Source: CAVQGZ01 sp942491665 (GTDB lineage: Bacteria > Actinomycetota > Actinomycetes > Jiangellales > Jiangellaceae). Taken from it: a stretch of DNA of 64,000 bases. This document shows positions 49,483 through 57,840 of this stretch, piece after piece. The position numbers and the translations under genes were made by a program. Every line of letters starts with the position of its first letter. Within the stretch, counting starts at the first letter, position 1. The notes under the pieces are model-generated. The model was not told where the DNA came from, did no database searches, and saw only the letters and a list, made by a program, of their open reading frames with translations. Location: NCBI GenBank assembly GCA_942491665.1, contig CALOBR010000020.1:372001-436000 (forward strand). Reading direction: 5' to 3'.

Positions 49483-50031
49483 ATGACTTCTTCGCGTTCC
49501 CTGATGACCACCCGCCTGCTCCTGCTTCCGGCGGCCGCCCTGCTGGCGGCTCCCCTCGTCGCCTGCGGCGACGACGACGCCGACACCGACGCCGCCACGA
49601 CCGAGGGCGCCGTCACCGTCGACGACGCGTGGGTGAAGGCGAGCGAGGGCGAGATGACCGGCTCGTTCGGCGTCATCTCCAACTCCGGCGACGCCGACCT
49701 CACCGTCGTCTCGGCCACCACGACCGCGTCCGACAGGACGGAGCTGCACGAGGTCGTCATGATCGACGGCGAGATGAAGATGCAGGAGAAGGGCGGCGGC
49801 TTCGTCGTGCCCGCCGGTGGCGATCACGTTCTCGAGCCTGGGGCCGACCACGTGATGGTCATGAACCTGCAGGAGCCGATCGCCGCGGGCGACAGCATCG
49901 ACGTGACGCTGGTGCTCGACGACGGCAGCGAGGTCACCTACTCCGCTCAGGCGCGCGAGGCCGAGGTGGGCGACGAGGAGTACGTGCCGAGCGAGACCAT
50001 GGACGCCGACATGGAGGGCGAGGGCAGCTGA
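49483..50031 (+). CDS. PCu(A)C-type periplasmic copper chaperone lipoprotein
   Basis: 182 residues. A lipoprotein signal ends APLVACGDD (Cys near residue 28). The DUF461/PCu(A)C domain has ELHEVVMIDGEMKMQEKGGG and DHVLEPGADHVMVMNL, supplying the His/Met copper ligands. Such proteins deliver Cu(I) to the CuA site of cytochrome oxidase. The C-terminus is acidic with several Met. AAGGA lies about 10 nt upstream. The Dyp peroxidase follows after 16 nt. Confidence 0.93.
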   Translation: MTSSRSLMTTRLLLLPAAALLAAPLVACGDDDADTDAATTEGAVTVDDAWVKASEGEMTGSFGVISNSGDADLTVVSATTTASDRTELHEVVMIDGEMKMQEKGGGFVVPAGGDHVLEPGADHVMVMNLQEPIAAGDSIDVTLVLDDGSEVTYSAQAREAEVGDEEYVPSETMDADMEGEGS

Positions 50032-50047
50032 GGCTGCCGGAGGAGTC

Positions 50048-51274
50048 ATGACTGACACCACGCCGAACGACGGCGGTCTGTCGCGGCGGCGCTTCCTGCG
50101 TGGAGGCGCCGCCGCGGCGGGCGGTGTCGCGCTTGCCGCCGGTGGCTACGCCGCGGCTCACGCGACCGAGCCATCCCCACCCGAGCCTGATGCCGCCGGG
50201 CAGGCCGTCGAACCGTTCCACGGCCCACACCAGGCCGGCGTCGCGACGTCCGCGCAGGCCGTCGGTACCTTCATCGCGTTCGACCTGCTGCGCGACACCG
50301 ACGTCGAGGCGCTGCGCCGGCTGATGCTGCTGTGGACCGAGGACGGACGGCGGCTCACCCAAGGCACGGCGACGCTCGCCGACACCGAGCCCGAGCTGGC
50401 CATGGTTCCGGCCCGGCTCACCGTGAGCGTCGGGTTCGGCCCGGGCGTGTTCGACCTCGACGGCCTGGGCGACCAGCGTCCGGACTGGCTCGAGCCACTG
50501 CCCGCCTTCCCCACGATCGACCAGCTGGAGGACCGCTGGAGCGGTGGTGACCTGCTGCTGCAGCTCGGCGCCGACGACCCGACGACGCTCAGCCACGCGC
50601 AACGCATGATGACCAAGTCGGCACGCCCGTTCGCCACCGTGCGCTGGGTGCAGCCCGGGTTCACCCACAGCCCCGGCACCGTTCCGCCCGGTTCCACCCC
50701 ACGCAACCTCATGGGCCAGGTCGACGGCACGGCCAACCCGCAGCCGGACACGCCGGAGTTCGACCAGATCGTCTGGACGGCCGACGGCCCCGACTGGGTG
50801 CGCGGCGGCACCGGCATCGTGATTCGCCGCATCCGCATGGAGCTCGACACCTGGGACGCCATGGAGCGCGACGACAAGGAGCAGGTGATCGGCCGTCGGC
50901 TCGACACGGGCGCTCCCCTCACCGGGGCACAGGAGCACGACGTCCCCGACTTCGAGGCAGTTGGGCCGGACGGGCTGACCGTCATCCCCGACTTCGCCCA
51001 CATCCGCATGGCGCACAGCGACTCGCCCTCGATGCAGTTCTTACGAAGGCCTTTCAGCTTCGACAACGGTCTGCTCCCCGATGGGCGTCCCGACGTCGGG
51101 CTGCTCTTCGTCGCCTACGCCGCCGAGCTGAGCACGCAGTTCGTGCCGATCCAGCAGCGGCTTGCCGAGAACGACCTGTTCAACACGTGGACGACGCCGA
51201 TCGGGTCGGCAGTGTTCGCACTGCCACCCGGCTGCGAGCCCGACGGCTATCTCGGCGACACGCTCCTCGCATGA
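50048..51274 (+). CDS. Dyp-type heme peroxidase, Tat-secreted (EfeB-like)
   Basis: 408 residues. A twin-arginine signal LSRRRFLRGGAAAAGGVAL starts the protein. The Dyp family GxxDG motif is GQVDGTANP (about 226-234), and the proximal His and Arg lie in IPDFAHIRMAHSD and FLRRPFSFDNGLL. Dyp peroxidases use H2O2 to oxidise dyes, lignin fragments or porphyrins. Co-transcription with PCu(A)C and DipZ, not EfeUO, suggests a secreted heme/copper redox unit. GGAGGAG precedes the ATG. Confidence 0.94.
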   Translation: MTDTTPNDGGLSRRRFLRGGAAAAGGVALAAGGYAAAHATEPSPPEPDAAGQAVEPFHGPHQAGVATSAQAVGTFIAFDLLRDTDVEALRRLMLLWTEDGRRLTQGTATLADTEPELAMVPARLTVSVGFGPGVFDLDGLGDQRPDWLEPLPAFPTIDQLEDRWSGGDLLLQLGADDPTTLSHAQRMMTKSARPFATVRWVQPGFTHSPGTVPPGSTPRNLMGQVDGTANPQPDTPEFDQIVWTADGPDWVRGGTGIVIRRIRMELDTWDAMERDDKEQVIGRRLDTGAPLTGAQEHDVPDFEAVGPDGLTVIPDFAHIRMAHSDSPSMQFLRRPFSFDNGLLPDGRPDVGLLFVAYAAELSTQFVPIQQRLAENDLFNTWTTPIGSAVFALPPGCEPDGYLGDTLLA

Positions 51275-51355
51275 GGTCGGCGACACGGCGGTGACGGCCC
51301 CCGCGGGCCGGCAGCCCGTCCGAACCGCCCGCGTCCCTGAGGCATCCTGACCCGC

Positions 51356-53146
51356 ATGCTCGTCACCGCAGTCGCGTTTCTGGCCGGCATCGTCTCGGTG
51401 CTGACGCCGTGCGTGCTGCCGCTGCTTCCCGCACTGCTCGCCGTGTCGAGCACCGGCGACCGACGCCGCTCGATCGGCCTGGTGCTGGGCATCATCACCT
51501 CGTTCAGCATCGGGCTCGTGGCCCTCACGGCTCTGTTGTCGGCCGCCGGGTCGGTGGGCGACTGGCTGCGCTGGGTGGCGGTCGCGCTGCTCGTCGGCAT
51601 CGGCCTGATGTTCCTCGTCCCCGCCGCGAAAGACCGGGTCGAGGCGTGGACGTCGCGTGCCATCGCAAGGATTCGTCCCGGTGGCGTCGACACCACCACC
51701 ACGGGCTTCGGCGGCGGGCTCGTCGCCGGCCTGGCACTCGGCGTGGTGTGGACACCGTGCGCCGGACCGATCCTGGCCGCAGTCGCCGTCGCGGCCGCGC
51801 AGGACGAGCTGGGGGTGCGCTCGCTCGCCACGCTCGCCGCGTTCGTGATGGGCATGGCGATCCCGCTGACCGCGATCACGTTCGGCGGCCGGCGCGCCGG
51901 AGTGTGGCTGCGCACCCGGCTCGGCGGTCGGCGTCTCGACATCGCAACCGGCACAGTGCTGCTCGTCACCGCCGCACTCATCGCCTCCGGCCTCGACCTG
52001 CAGTTCAACCGGTGGGCGGCCGAGAACACTGCCTTCACCACGACGGTCACGGCCGACCTCGAAGCGTCCGCCCTCTCGTCGACCACCGCCTCGAGTGGCG
52101 AGACCATCGACCTCAGCCCAGCCGGGCTCGAGGCCAACGGGTACCCCGAGGTCGACGAGCTCACCGACCTGGGGCCCGCCCCCGCGCTCGCCGGCCTTGG
52201 ACCGTGGTTCAACACCGCCACTGGCGAGCCGCTCAGCAATGACGACCTCGCCGGCAACGTCGTGCTCGTCGACTTCTGGACGTACTCCTGCGTCAACTGC
52301 CTGCGCACCCTGCCCTACCTGCGGGCATGGCAGGACGCCTACGCCGACGACGGGCTGGTCATCGTCGGGGCGCACGCACCTGAGTTCGCGTTCGAGTCCG
52401 TGCCGGCCAACGTCGAGAGAGCCGTCGACGACCTGGATGTCACCTGGCCGGTCGCGCTCGACAACGACTTCACCACCTGGAGCGCCTTCCACAACCGGTA
52501 CTGGCCCGCGAAGTACCTGATCGACCGGGACGGCACGCTGCGCTACGCCCACTACGGCGAGGGTGCCTACGACCGCACCGAGCAGCACATCCGCACACTG
52601 CTCGGGACAGCCGCAGCCCCGACCGGCGAGACACTGGCCGGCGACGATGTCGCCGACGAGGCACCGCAAGGCTCGTTGCTGGCCGGGGCCTTCACCGAGG
52701 GCCAGACACCGGAGACGTACCTCGGCTACCAGCGCGGCAAGCGCTTCGCCGGACGCCTGGCCGATGACCCGGCCACGGTGCTGCTCGCCGACGAGCAGGC
52801 CACCTACGTCGGCCCGGAGGGCCTCGACCGGCACTTCTGGACGTTGGCAGGCGAGTGGACGCTCGAGGACGAGCGCTCGGTAGCCGGGGCGGACGCGGAC
52901 CTCTGGCTGCACTACTACGGCCGGGACGTCTTCTTGGTGATCGGCGACACCGACGAGGCCCGCGCCGCGTCGTCCGAGCCGGCCGTCGTCGTCTCCGACG
53001 ACCAGGGGCCAGGTGGCACGACCGTGCGGCACCGCATCGACTCCCAACGCCTGTTCGTGCTGCGCGACACCGACGACGCGGTGGACGGGCTGATGCACCT
53101 GACAGTGCCTGCCGGCGTAGCCGTCTACGCGTTCACGTTCGGCTGA
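51356..53146 (+). CDS. dipZ: DipZ: CcdA-type membrane domain fused to thioredoxin-like and C-terminal domains
   Basis: 596 residues. Residues 1-220 are six-helix CcdA with paired cysteines in LTPCVLPLLPAL and WTPCAGPILAAV. About 275-415 is an extracytoplasmic thioredoxin/TlpA-like domain with WTYSCVNCLRTLPYL (CVNC). The last ~160 residues are a carbohydrate-module-like beta domain (GRDVFLVIGDTDEARA). The protein carries electrons from the cytoplasm to secreted thiols for cytochrome c maturation and other targets. It is 81 nt after the peroxidase and may share its operon. Confidence 0.94.
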   Translation: MLVTAVAFLAGIVSVLTPCVLPLLPALLAVSSTGDRRRSIGLVLGIITSFSIGLVALTALLSAAGSVGDWLRWVAVALLVGIGLMFLVPAAKDRVEAWTSRAIARIRPGGVDTTTTGFGGGLVAGLALGVVWTPCAGPILAAVAVAAAQDELGVRSLATLAAFVMGMAIPLTAITFGGRRAGVWLRTRLGGRRLDIATGTVLLVTAALIASGLDLQFNRWAAENTAFTTTVTADLEASALSSTTASSGETIDLSPAGLEANGYPEVDELTDLGPAPALAGLGPWFNTATGEPLSNDDLAGNVVLVDFWTYSCVNCLRTLPYLRAWQDAYADDGLVIVGAHAPEFAFESVPANVERAVDDLDVTWPVALDNDFTTWSAFHNRYWPAKYLIDRDGTLRYAHYGEGAYDRTEQHIRTLLGTAAAPTGETLAGDDVADEAPQGSLLAGAFTEGQTPETYLGYQRGKRFAGRLADDPATVLLADEQATYVGPEGLDRHFWTLAGEWTLEDERSVAGADADLWLHYYGRDVFLVIGDTDEARAASSEPAVVVSDDQGPGGTTVRHRIDSQRLFVLRDTDDAVDGLMHLTVPAGVAVYAFTFG

Positions 53147-53192
53147 CCGACCCACCCCTGCCGCCGGGGTGCCCGGTCACGCTCGATGCGCG

Positions 53193-53549
53193 CTAGCGGC
53201 TCACCCACTGGATAGCGTCGTCCAACCGGTCGGTGCGAAACGTCTTGAGTCGTGCCGGCACGAACATCGAGCCGATCGGCGCCATGCGCCGCAGCCAGCC
53301 TGCGTCAGTGACCACGCCGAGGCGCGACCACTCACGGCGCTCGAGCACTCCGGCCGACGCCGTGCGCCAGTCGCCTTCTGCGTAGGCGAAGTCGTGGTCG
53401 ACGATGGCGAGAACCCGCAACGACTCGGTGCTGTCCAGCCAGCCGTCGAGGGCGGGCCGTACGACGGCGGAGTACTCGTCGGGCGTCACGATCCCGCCGG
53501 CTCGCAGGCCGAAGACGCCGTGGCCGACGTCGTCGACGAGCTCGATCAT
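53193..53549 (-). CDS. SpoIIAA-like STAS/Sec14-type domain protein
   Basis: 118 residues. IELVDDVGHGVFGLRAGGIVTPDEYSAVV then LAIVDHDFAYAEGDWRTASAG and ARLKTFRTDRLDDAIQWV match the SpoIIAA-like (DUF3478) family. These are small single-domain proteins of unknown role, some thought to bind lipids or take part in phosphorylation. ATG 53549 follows AGGAGGACCAGCAG. Confidence 0.87.
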   Translation of the reverse strand: MIELVDDVGHGVFGLRAGGIVTPDEYSAVVRPALDGWLDSTESLRVLAIVDHDFAYAEGDWRTASAGVLERREWSRLGVVTDAGWLRRMAPIGSMFVPARLKTFRTDRLDDAIQWVSR

Positions 53550-53671
53550 CTGCTGGTCCTCCTGTCCGCGTGGCGCGCGGAGACTCAAGGATAGCGATCC
53601 ACGAACCACCTCCCCATGTCCAGAGTCGGCCCTAGGCTGCCCCTTCTACGGTCCCGCCGAGAGGAGCCCCC

Positions 53672-53929
53672 ATGAGCGACGTGGACGCCGAGTTCACCCA
53701 GGCCCAGCAGGACGTACAGGCGATGTCCGACGACCCCGGCAACGAGGCGAAGCTCAAGATCTACGCCCTGTACAAGCAGGCCACGAGCGGTGACGCGTCG
53801 GGCAAGAAGCCGGGACGCTTCGACATGGTCGGCCGGGCGAAGTACGACGCATGGTCGAAGGTCAAGGGCTTGTCGTCTGATGAGGCCAAGCAGCAGTACG
53901 TCGACTACGCCCGGTCGCTGGGGGCCTAG
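53672..53929 (+). CDS. Acyl-CoA-binding protein (ACBP)
   Basis: 85 residues, the length of eukaryotic ACBP. KLKIYALYKQATSGDASGKKPGRFDMVGRAKYDAWSKVKG is split here by helices 2 and 3; Tyr, Lys and Trp of the acyl-CoA site are present, and the last helix is DEAKQQYVDYARSL. It binds long-chain acyl-CoA in the cytoplasm. ACBP is widespread in eukaryotes and uncommon in bacteria. GAGAGGAG is 6 nt before the ATG. The decarboxylase follows with its own promoter. Confidence 0.94.
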   Translation: MSDVDAEFTQAQQDVQAMSDDPGNEAKLKIYALYKQATSGDASGKKPGRFDMVGRAKYDAWSKVKGLSSDEAKQQYVDYARSLGA

Positions 53930-53952
53930 CGCACCCAGATAGCGTCCGGGCC

Positions 53953-55383
53953 ATGTCGCACATGAGCCCGGAGGAGTTCCGGACCCACGGGCACCGGCTG
54001 GTCGACTGGGTGGCCGACTACTGGGAATCGCTGGACTCCCGTCCGGTGCACAGCGACGTGCTGCCCGGCGACATCCGAGCCCTGCTGCCCGAGCACGCCC
54101 CCGAGCAGCCGGAGGCGTTCGACGCGGTGCTCGACGACCTCGACCGGGTCGTGGCCGGCGGGCTCACCCACTGGCAGGCCCCGGGATGGTTCGCCTACTT
54201 CCCTGCCAACGCGTCGTTCCCGTCCATCCTCGGCGAGCTCGCCGCGGCCGGCCTGGGCCAGCAGGGCATGCTGTGGTCCACCAGCCCGGCCGCCACCGAG
54301 ATCGAGGCCCACGTGCTCGACTGGCTCGTAGACCTGCTTGGGCTGCCCGAGACGTTCACGACGACGGGGCGCGGCGGCGGCGTCATGCAGATGAGCGCGT
54401 CGGACTCCACGCACACCGCCCTGGTCGTCGCCCGCGAGCAGGCCCGGGGCCGCACCGACGGGGACGGGCGCCACCCCAGCATCGACGACCTCGTGGTCTA
54501 CGCCTCGACCCAGGCGCACTCCTCGGTGGAGAAGGGCGCCCGGGTCGCCGGGTACCGCCACGTCCGGCTGGTCGACGTCGACGAGGCGTACGCGATGCGC
54601 CCGGACGCACTGGCCGCGGCGGTCGAGTCCGACGTCGAAGCCGGGCTCACCCCGGCTGTCATCGTCTCGACCGTCGGCACCACCGGCACGACCGCGCTGG
54701 ACCCGCTTCGGGCGATCGCCGCCATCGCGCGGCCTGCCGGAATGTGGCACCACGTCGACGCCGCCTATGCCGGGTCGGCCATGATCTGCCCCGAGCTGCG
54801 CTGGATGCAGGATGGCGTCGACCTCGTCGACAGCTATACGTTCAACCCGCACAAGTGGATGTTCACCAACTTCGACGCCAACGTCCTCTACGTCGCCGAC
54901 CGGGCGCCCCTGCTTGCGACCCTGTCGATCCTGCCGCCCTACCTGCGCAACGCGGCCAGCGAGTCAGGTGCGGTCATCGACTACCGCGACTGGCACGTCC
55001 CCCTTGGACGGCGCTTTCGCGCCCTCAAGCTCTGGTTCGCACTGCGGTCCTACGGGGCCGACGGCATCCGCCACCACATTCGTGAGCACATCGCCTGGGC
55101 GGCGACGCTGCGCGAACGCCTCGACGCCGACCCGCGGTTCACGCTCATGGCCCCGAGCCCGCTGGCGCTGGTGACCTTTCGGCATAGCGCTGGGGCCGAG
55201 GCGACCCAGCGGCTGGTGGAGGCGATCAACACCTCCGGGCACTCCTATGTCACGGCGTCCGTCCTGGACGACGAGCCGTTCGTGCGCGTCTCGATCGGCG
55301 CCACCACGACGCGTGAGCAGCACGTCGACCGGCTCTGGCACCTGATCGACGACGCCGCCGAGCCAGCGGTAGCCCCCGCATGA
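53953..55383 (+). CDS. Pyridoxal-dependent aromatic-L-amino-acid decarboxylase family protein
   Basis: 476 residues. THWQAPGWFAYFPANASFPS is the substrate-binding opening of group II decarboxylases, YASTQAHSSVEKGARVAG binds PLP, HVDAAYAGSA holds the Asp, and the PLP lysine is in NPHKWMFTNFDANVLYV (about 305). The mobile catalytic loop follows near residues 325-345. Closest to DOPA, tryptophan or phenylacetaldehyde-synthase-type enzymes; substrate not determined. TAGCGT at 53940-53945 is 7 nt before the ATG. It overlaps the next gene by 4 nt. Confidence 0.92.
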   Translation: MSHMSPEEFRTHGHRLVDWVADYWESLDSRPVHSDVLPGDIRALLPEHAPEQPEAFDAVLDDLDRVVAGGLTHWQAPGWFAYFPANASFPSILGELAAAGLGQQGMLWSTSPAATEIEAHVLDWLVDLLGLPETFTTTGRGGGVMQMSASDSTHTALVVAREQARGRTDGDGRHPSIDDLVVYASTQAHSSVEKGARVAGYRHVRLVDVDEAYAMRPDALAAAVESDVEAGLTPAVIVSTVGTTGTTALDPLRAIAAIARPAGMWHHVDAAYAGSAMICPELRWMQDGVDLVDSYTFNPHKWMFTNFDANVLYVADRAPLLATLSILPPYLRNAASESGAVIDYRDWHVPLGRRFRALKLWFALRSYGADGIRHHIREHIAWAATLRERLDADPRFTLMAPSPLALVTFRHSAGAEATQRLVEAINTSGHSYVTASVLDDEPFVRVSIGATTTREQHVDRLWHLIDDAAEPAVAPA

Positions 55384-55781
55384 GCCCCCGCGCCCGCATC
55401 TGGCTCTTCGCCGGCCTCGCGTTCGCCTTGCTGATCGCCGCCGGCGTCGCGTACGTGCAACCCAACCGGGTCGTGCTCACCGGCACGGCGACGGTCGCGG
55501 AGGTGCTGGAGTCGCAGCAGGGCGACCCGTCGACTATGACCGTCCAGTTCACCACCGAGGACGGGCAGCAGGTCGAGGCGACCACCAGCAAGCTCTACGG
55601 GCTTCCCCCGGAGGGGGCCGCCGTGCTCGTGCGCTACGACCCGGACGCCCCCACCAGCACCGTCGTCGCCGAGGAGTACCGCGAGTCCAGCCCGGTCGCC
55701 ACGGTGCTGGTGATCGCGTTCACCGCGAGCTTCGGGGCCGCCGTCATCACATGGCGCCGCTCGCGCGCCTCCCAGCGGTAG
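55380..55781 (+). CDS. DUF3592-like membrane protein
   Basis: 133 residues. Two membrane helices (about 7-25 and 105-123) flank an outside beta domain (VVLTGTATVAEVLESQQGD ... VLVRYDPDAPTSTVV). VRYDPDAP is typical of DUF3592 proteins. Function unknown. Start overlaps the decarboxylase stop (ATGA). Confidence 0.83.
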   Translation: MSPRARIWLFAGLAFALLIAAGVAYVQPNRVVLTGTATVAEVLESQQGDPSTMTVQFTTEDGQQVEATTSKLYGLPPEGAAVLVRYDPDAPTSTVVAEEYRESSPVATVLVIAFTASFGAAVITWRRSRASQR

Positions 55782-55820
55782 CCCCGCGGCGCCCGTCCCC
55801 GGCGTCAAGGCGGCATCTGA

Positions 55821-55859
55821 GCAGCCAGGGCTGCCCGAACCGCACCCTGAGCACTCAGG
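55821..55859. terminator. Two small hairpins between convergent genes
   Basis: GCAGCC-AG-GGCTGC (55821-55834) and CCTGAG-CA-CTCAGG (55846-55859) lie between the DUF3592 and ABC exporter genes; the second includes the exporter stop codon. They are plausible terminators for the convergent transcripts, though short. Confidence 0.5.
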
Positions 55860-57840
55860 CAGCCGCGTCGGGGTCCTCCCCGCCGAGAAACTGGCTGGTG
55901 TAGAGGTCGTAGTAGACGCCTTCGCGGGCCAGCAGCGCCGCATGGTCGCCCTGCTCGACGATGTGTCCGGCCTCCATGACGAGGATCGTGTCGGCGTCGC
56001 GGATGGTCGACAGGCGGTGCGCGATCACGAAGCTCGTGCGTCCGTGGCGCAGCCGGGCCATCGCCTTCTGGATGAGCACCTCGGTGCGGGTGTCGACCGA
56101 GCTGGTCGCCTCGTCGAGGATCAGCACCGGCGCGTCGGCGAGGAACGCCCGCGCGATCGTGACGAGCTGGCGCTCCCCTGCCGACAGGTTGGATGCCTCG
56201 TCGTCGAGCACCATGTCGTACCCGTCCGGGAAGGTGCGCACGACGTGGTCGAGGTGCGCGGCCTCGGCGGCGGCGATCACCTCGTCGTCGGTGGCGTCCT
56301 CGCGCCCGTAGGCGATGTTGTCGCGGATGGTGCCGCTGAACAGCCAGGTGTCTTGCAGCACCATGCTGAACGAGCGCCGCACGTCGTCGCGGGTCATGGT
56401 CGCGGTGTCGACGCCGTCGATGCTGATGCGCCCGGCGTCGACCTCGTAGAACCGCATCAGCAGGTTCACCAGCGTCGTCTTGCCGGCGCCGGTCGGGCCG
56501 ACGATCGCCACCGCCTCACCCGGCTCGACCACCAGGGTCAAGTCGTCGATGAGCGGGGTGTCCGGCACGTACCGGAACGACACGTCGGCCAGCTCGACAG
56601 CACCGCGCACCCGCCCGAGCGAGGCCGCCGGGTCGGGGTCGGGCGCTTCGTCTGGCGCGTCGAGCACCTCGAACACCCGCTCGGCGCTGGCGACTCCCGA
56701 CTGCATCAGGTTGATCACGCTGGCCACCTGCGTGATCGGCATCGTGAACTGCCGCGAGTACTGGATGAACGCCTGCACGTCACCCAGCGGCATCGTGCCG
56801 TTGGCGACCCGGAACCCGCCGATCACCGCGATCGCCACGTAGTTGAGGTTGCCGATGAAGGCCATGGCGGGCTGGATGATCCCGGAGATGAACTGGGCCC
56901 GGTAGCTCGACTCGTACATGTTCTGGTTCAGCCGGTCGAACTCGTCGGTCGCAGCCTGCTGGCGTCCGTAGACCTTCACCACGTCGTGGCCGGTGTACAT
57001 CTCTTCGACGTGACCGTTCAGCTTGCCGGTCCACTCCCACTGCGCGACGAAGTGACCCTGCGAGCGGCGGGCGATGGCGAGGGTGACCGCGAACGACAGC
57101 GGTACGACGAGCAGGGAGATGAGGGCCAGCAGGGGCGAGATCACCAGCATCATGATGAGCACGCCGACCACCGTCAGCAACGAGGTGATCAGCTGCGTAA
57201 GCACCTGCTGCAACGTGGTCGAGATGTTGTCGATGTCGTTGGTGACTCGGCTCAGCACGTCCCCGCGCGGATGGGTGTCGAAGTAGGTGAGCGGCAGGCG
57301 ACCGAGCTTGCGCTCCACCTCGGCGCGCAGCGCGTAGACGGTGCGCTGCGTGACCCCGGCCATCAGGTAGCCCTGCACCCACGAGAAGAGCGACGACAGC
57401 AAGTAGATGACGGTCACCAGGGTGAGCAGCTGACCAAGCTGCTCGAAGTTGACCCCGGCACCGGGCTCGAGGGTCATGCCGGCGACCATCTCGGCCTGCT
57501 GGGTCTGCCCCTGCTCCTGCAGAAGCTCCACGGCCTCGTCCTGGGTGATCCCGGCGGGCAGCTGCTGGGAGACGACGCCCTCGAAGATCAGGGTGGTGGC
57601 GTCGCCCAGCAGCTTCGGACCCACCACGCTCAGCGCCACGCTGACGACCGCCGCGGCGATGACGACGACCAAGATGGTCCGCTCGGGGTGCAGCCTGCGC
57701 ATCAGCCGCGTGAGGGTGCCGGAGAAGTCCTTCGACTTCTCCACCGGGACGGTCAGCCCGCCCATCGGCCCAGCGCCCCGGCCCATGCCGCCCGGCGGCG
57801 GTCCGGGGCGACGGCCGGTCGGCGGCGCGGCGGCGCTCAC
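55855..57840 (-). CDS. Heterodimeric ABC exporter, subunit 2 (ATPase-permease, catalytic Glu present)
   Basis: 661 residues. A Pro/Gly-rich N-terminus precedes six membrane helices (about 60-370), with a ~50-residue outer loop rich in Gln/Glu between helices 1 and 2. The ATPase domain has Walker A VGPTGAGKTTLVNLL, Walker B VLILDEATSSVD with the catalytic Glu, and the non-canonical signature LSAGERQLVTIARA. Its GTG start overlaps the stop of subunit 1 (GTGA). The pair resembles TM287/288- and BmrCD-type multidrug exporters. Confidence 0.92.
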   Translation of the reverse strand: MSAAAPPTGRRPGPPPGGMGRGAGPMGGLTVPVEKSKDFSGTLTRLMRRLHPERTILVVVIAAAVVSVALSVVGPKLLGDATTLIFEGVVSQQLPAGITQDEAVELLQEQGQTQQAEMVAGMTLEPGAGVNFEQLGQLLTLVTVIYLLSSLFSWVQGYLMAGVTQRTVYALRAEVERKLGRLPLTYFDTHPRGDVLSRVTNDIDNISTTLQQVLTQLITSLLTVVGVLIMMLVISPLLALISLLVVPLSFAVTLAIARRSQGHFVAQWEWTGKLNGHVEEMYTGHDVVKVYGRQQAATDEFDRLNQNMYESSYRAQFISGIIQPAMAFIGNLNYVAIAVIGGFRVANGTMPLGDVQAFIQYSRQFTMPITQVASVINLMQSGVASAERVFEVLDAPDEAPDPDPAASLGRVRGAVELADVSFRYVPDTPLIDDLTLVVEPGEAVAIVGPTGAGKTTLVNLLMRFYEVDAGRISIDGVDTATMTRDDVRRSFSMVLQDTWLFSGTIRDNIAYGREDATDDEVIAAAEAAHLDHVVRTFPDGYDMVLDDEASNLSAGERQLVTIARAFLADAPVLILDEATSSVDTRTEVLIQKAMARLRHGRTSFVIAHRLSTIRDADTILVMEAGHIVEQGDHAALLAREGVYYDLYTSQFLGGEDPDAAA

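Noticed and set aside
51041..53155. 704-residue open frame antisense to the peroxidase/dipZ region
   Set aside because: Spans two real genes and an intergenic gap, shows no motif, and has shadow composition.
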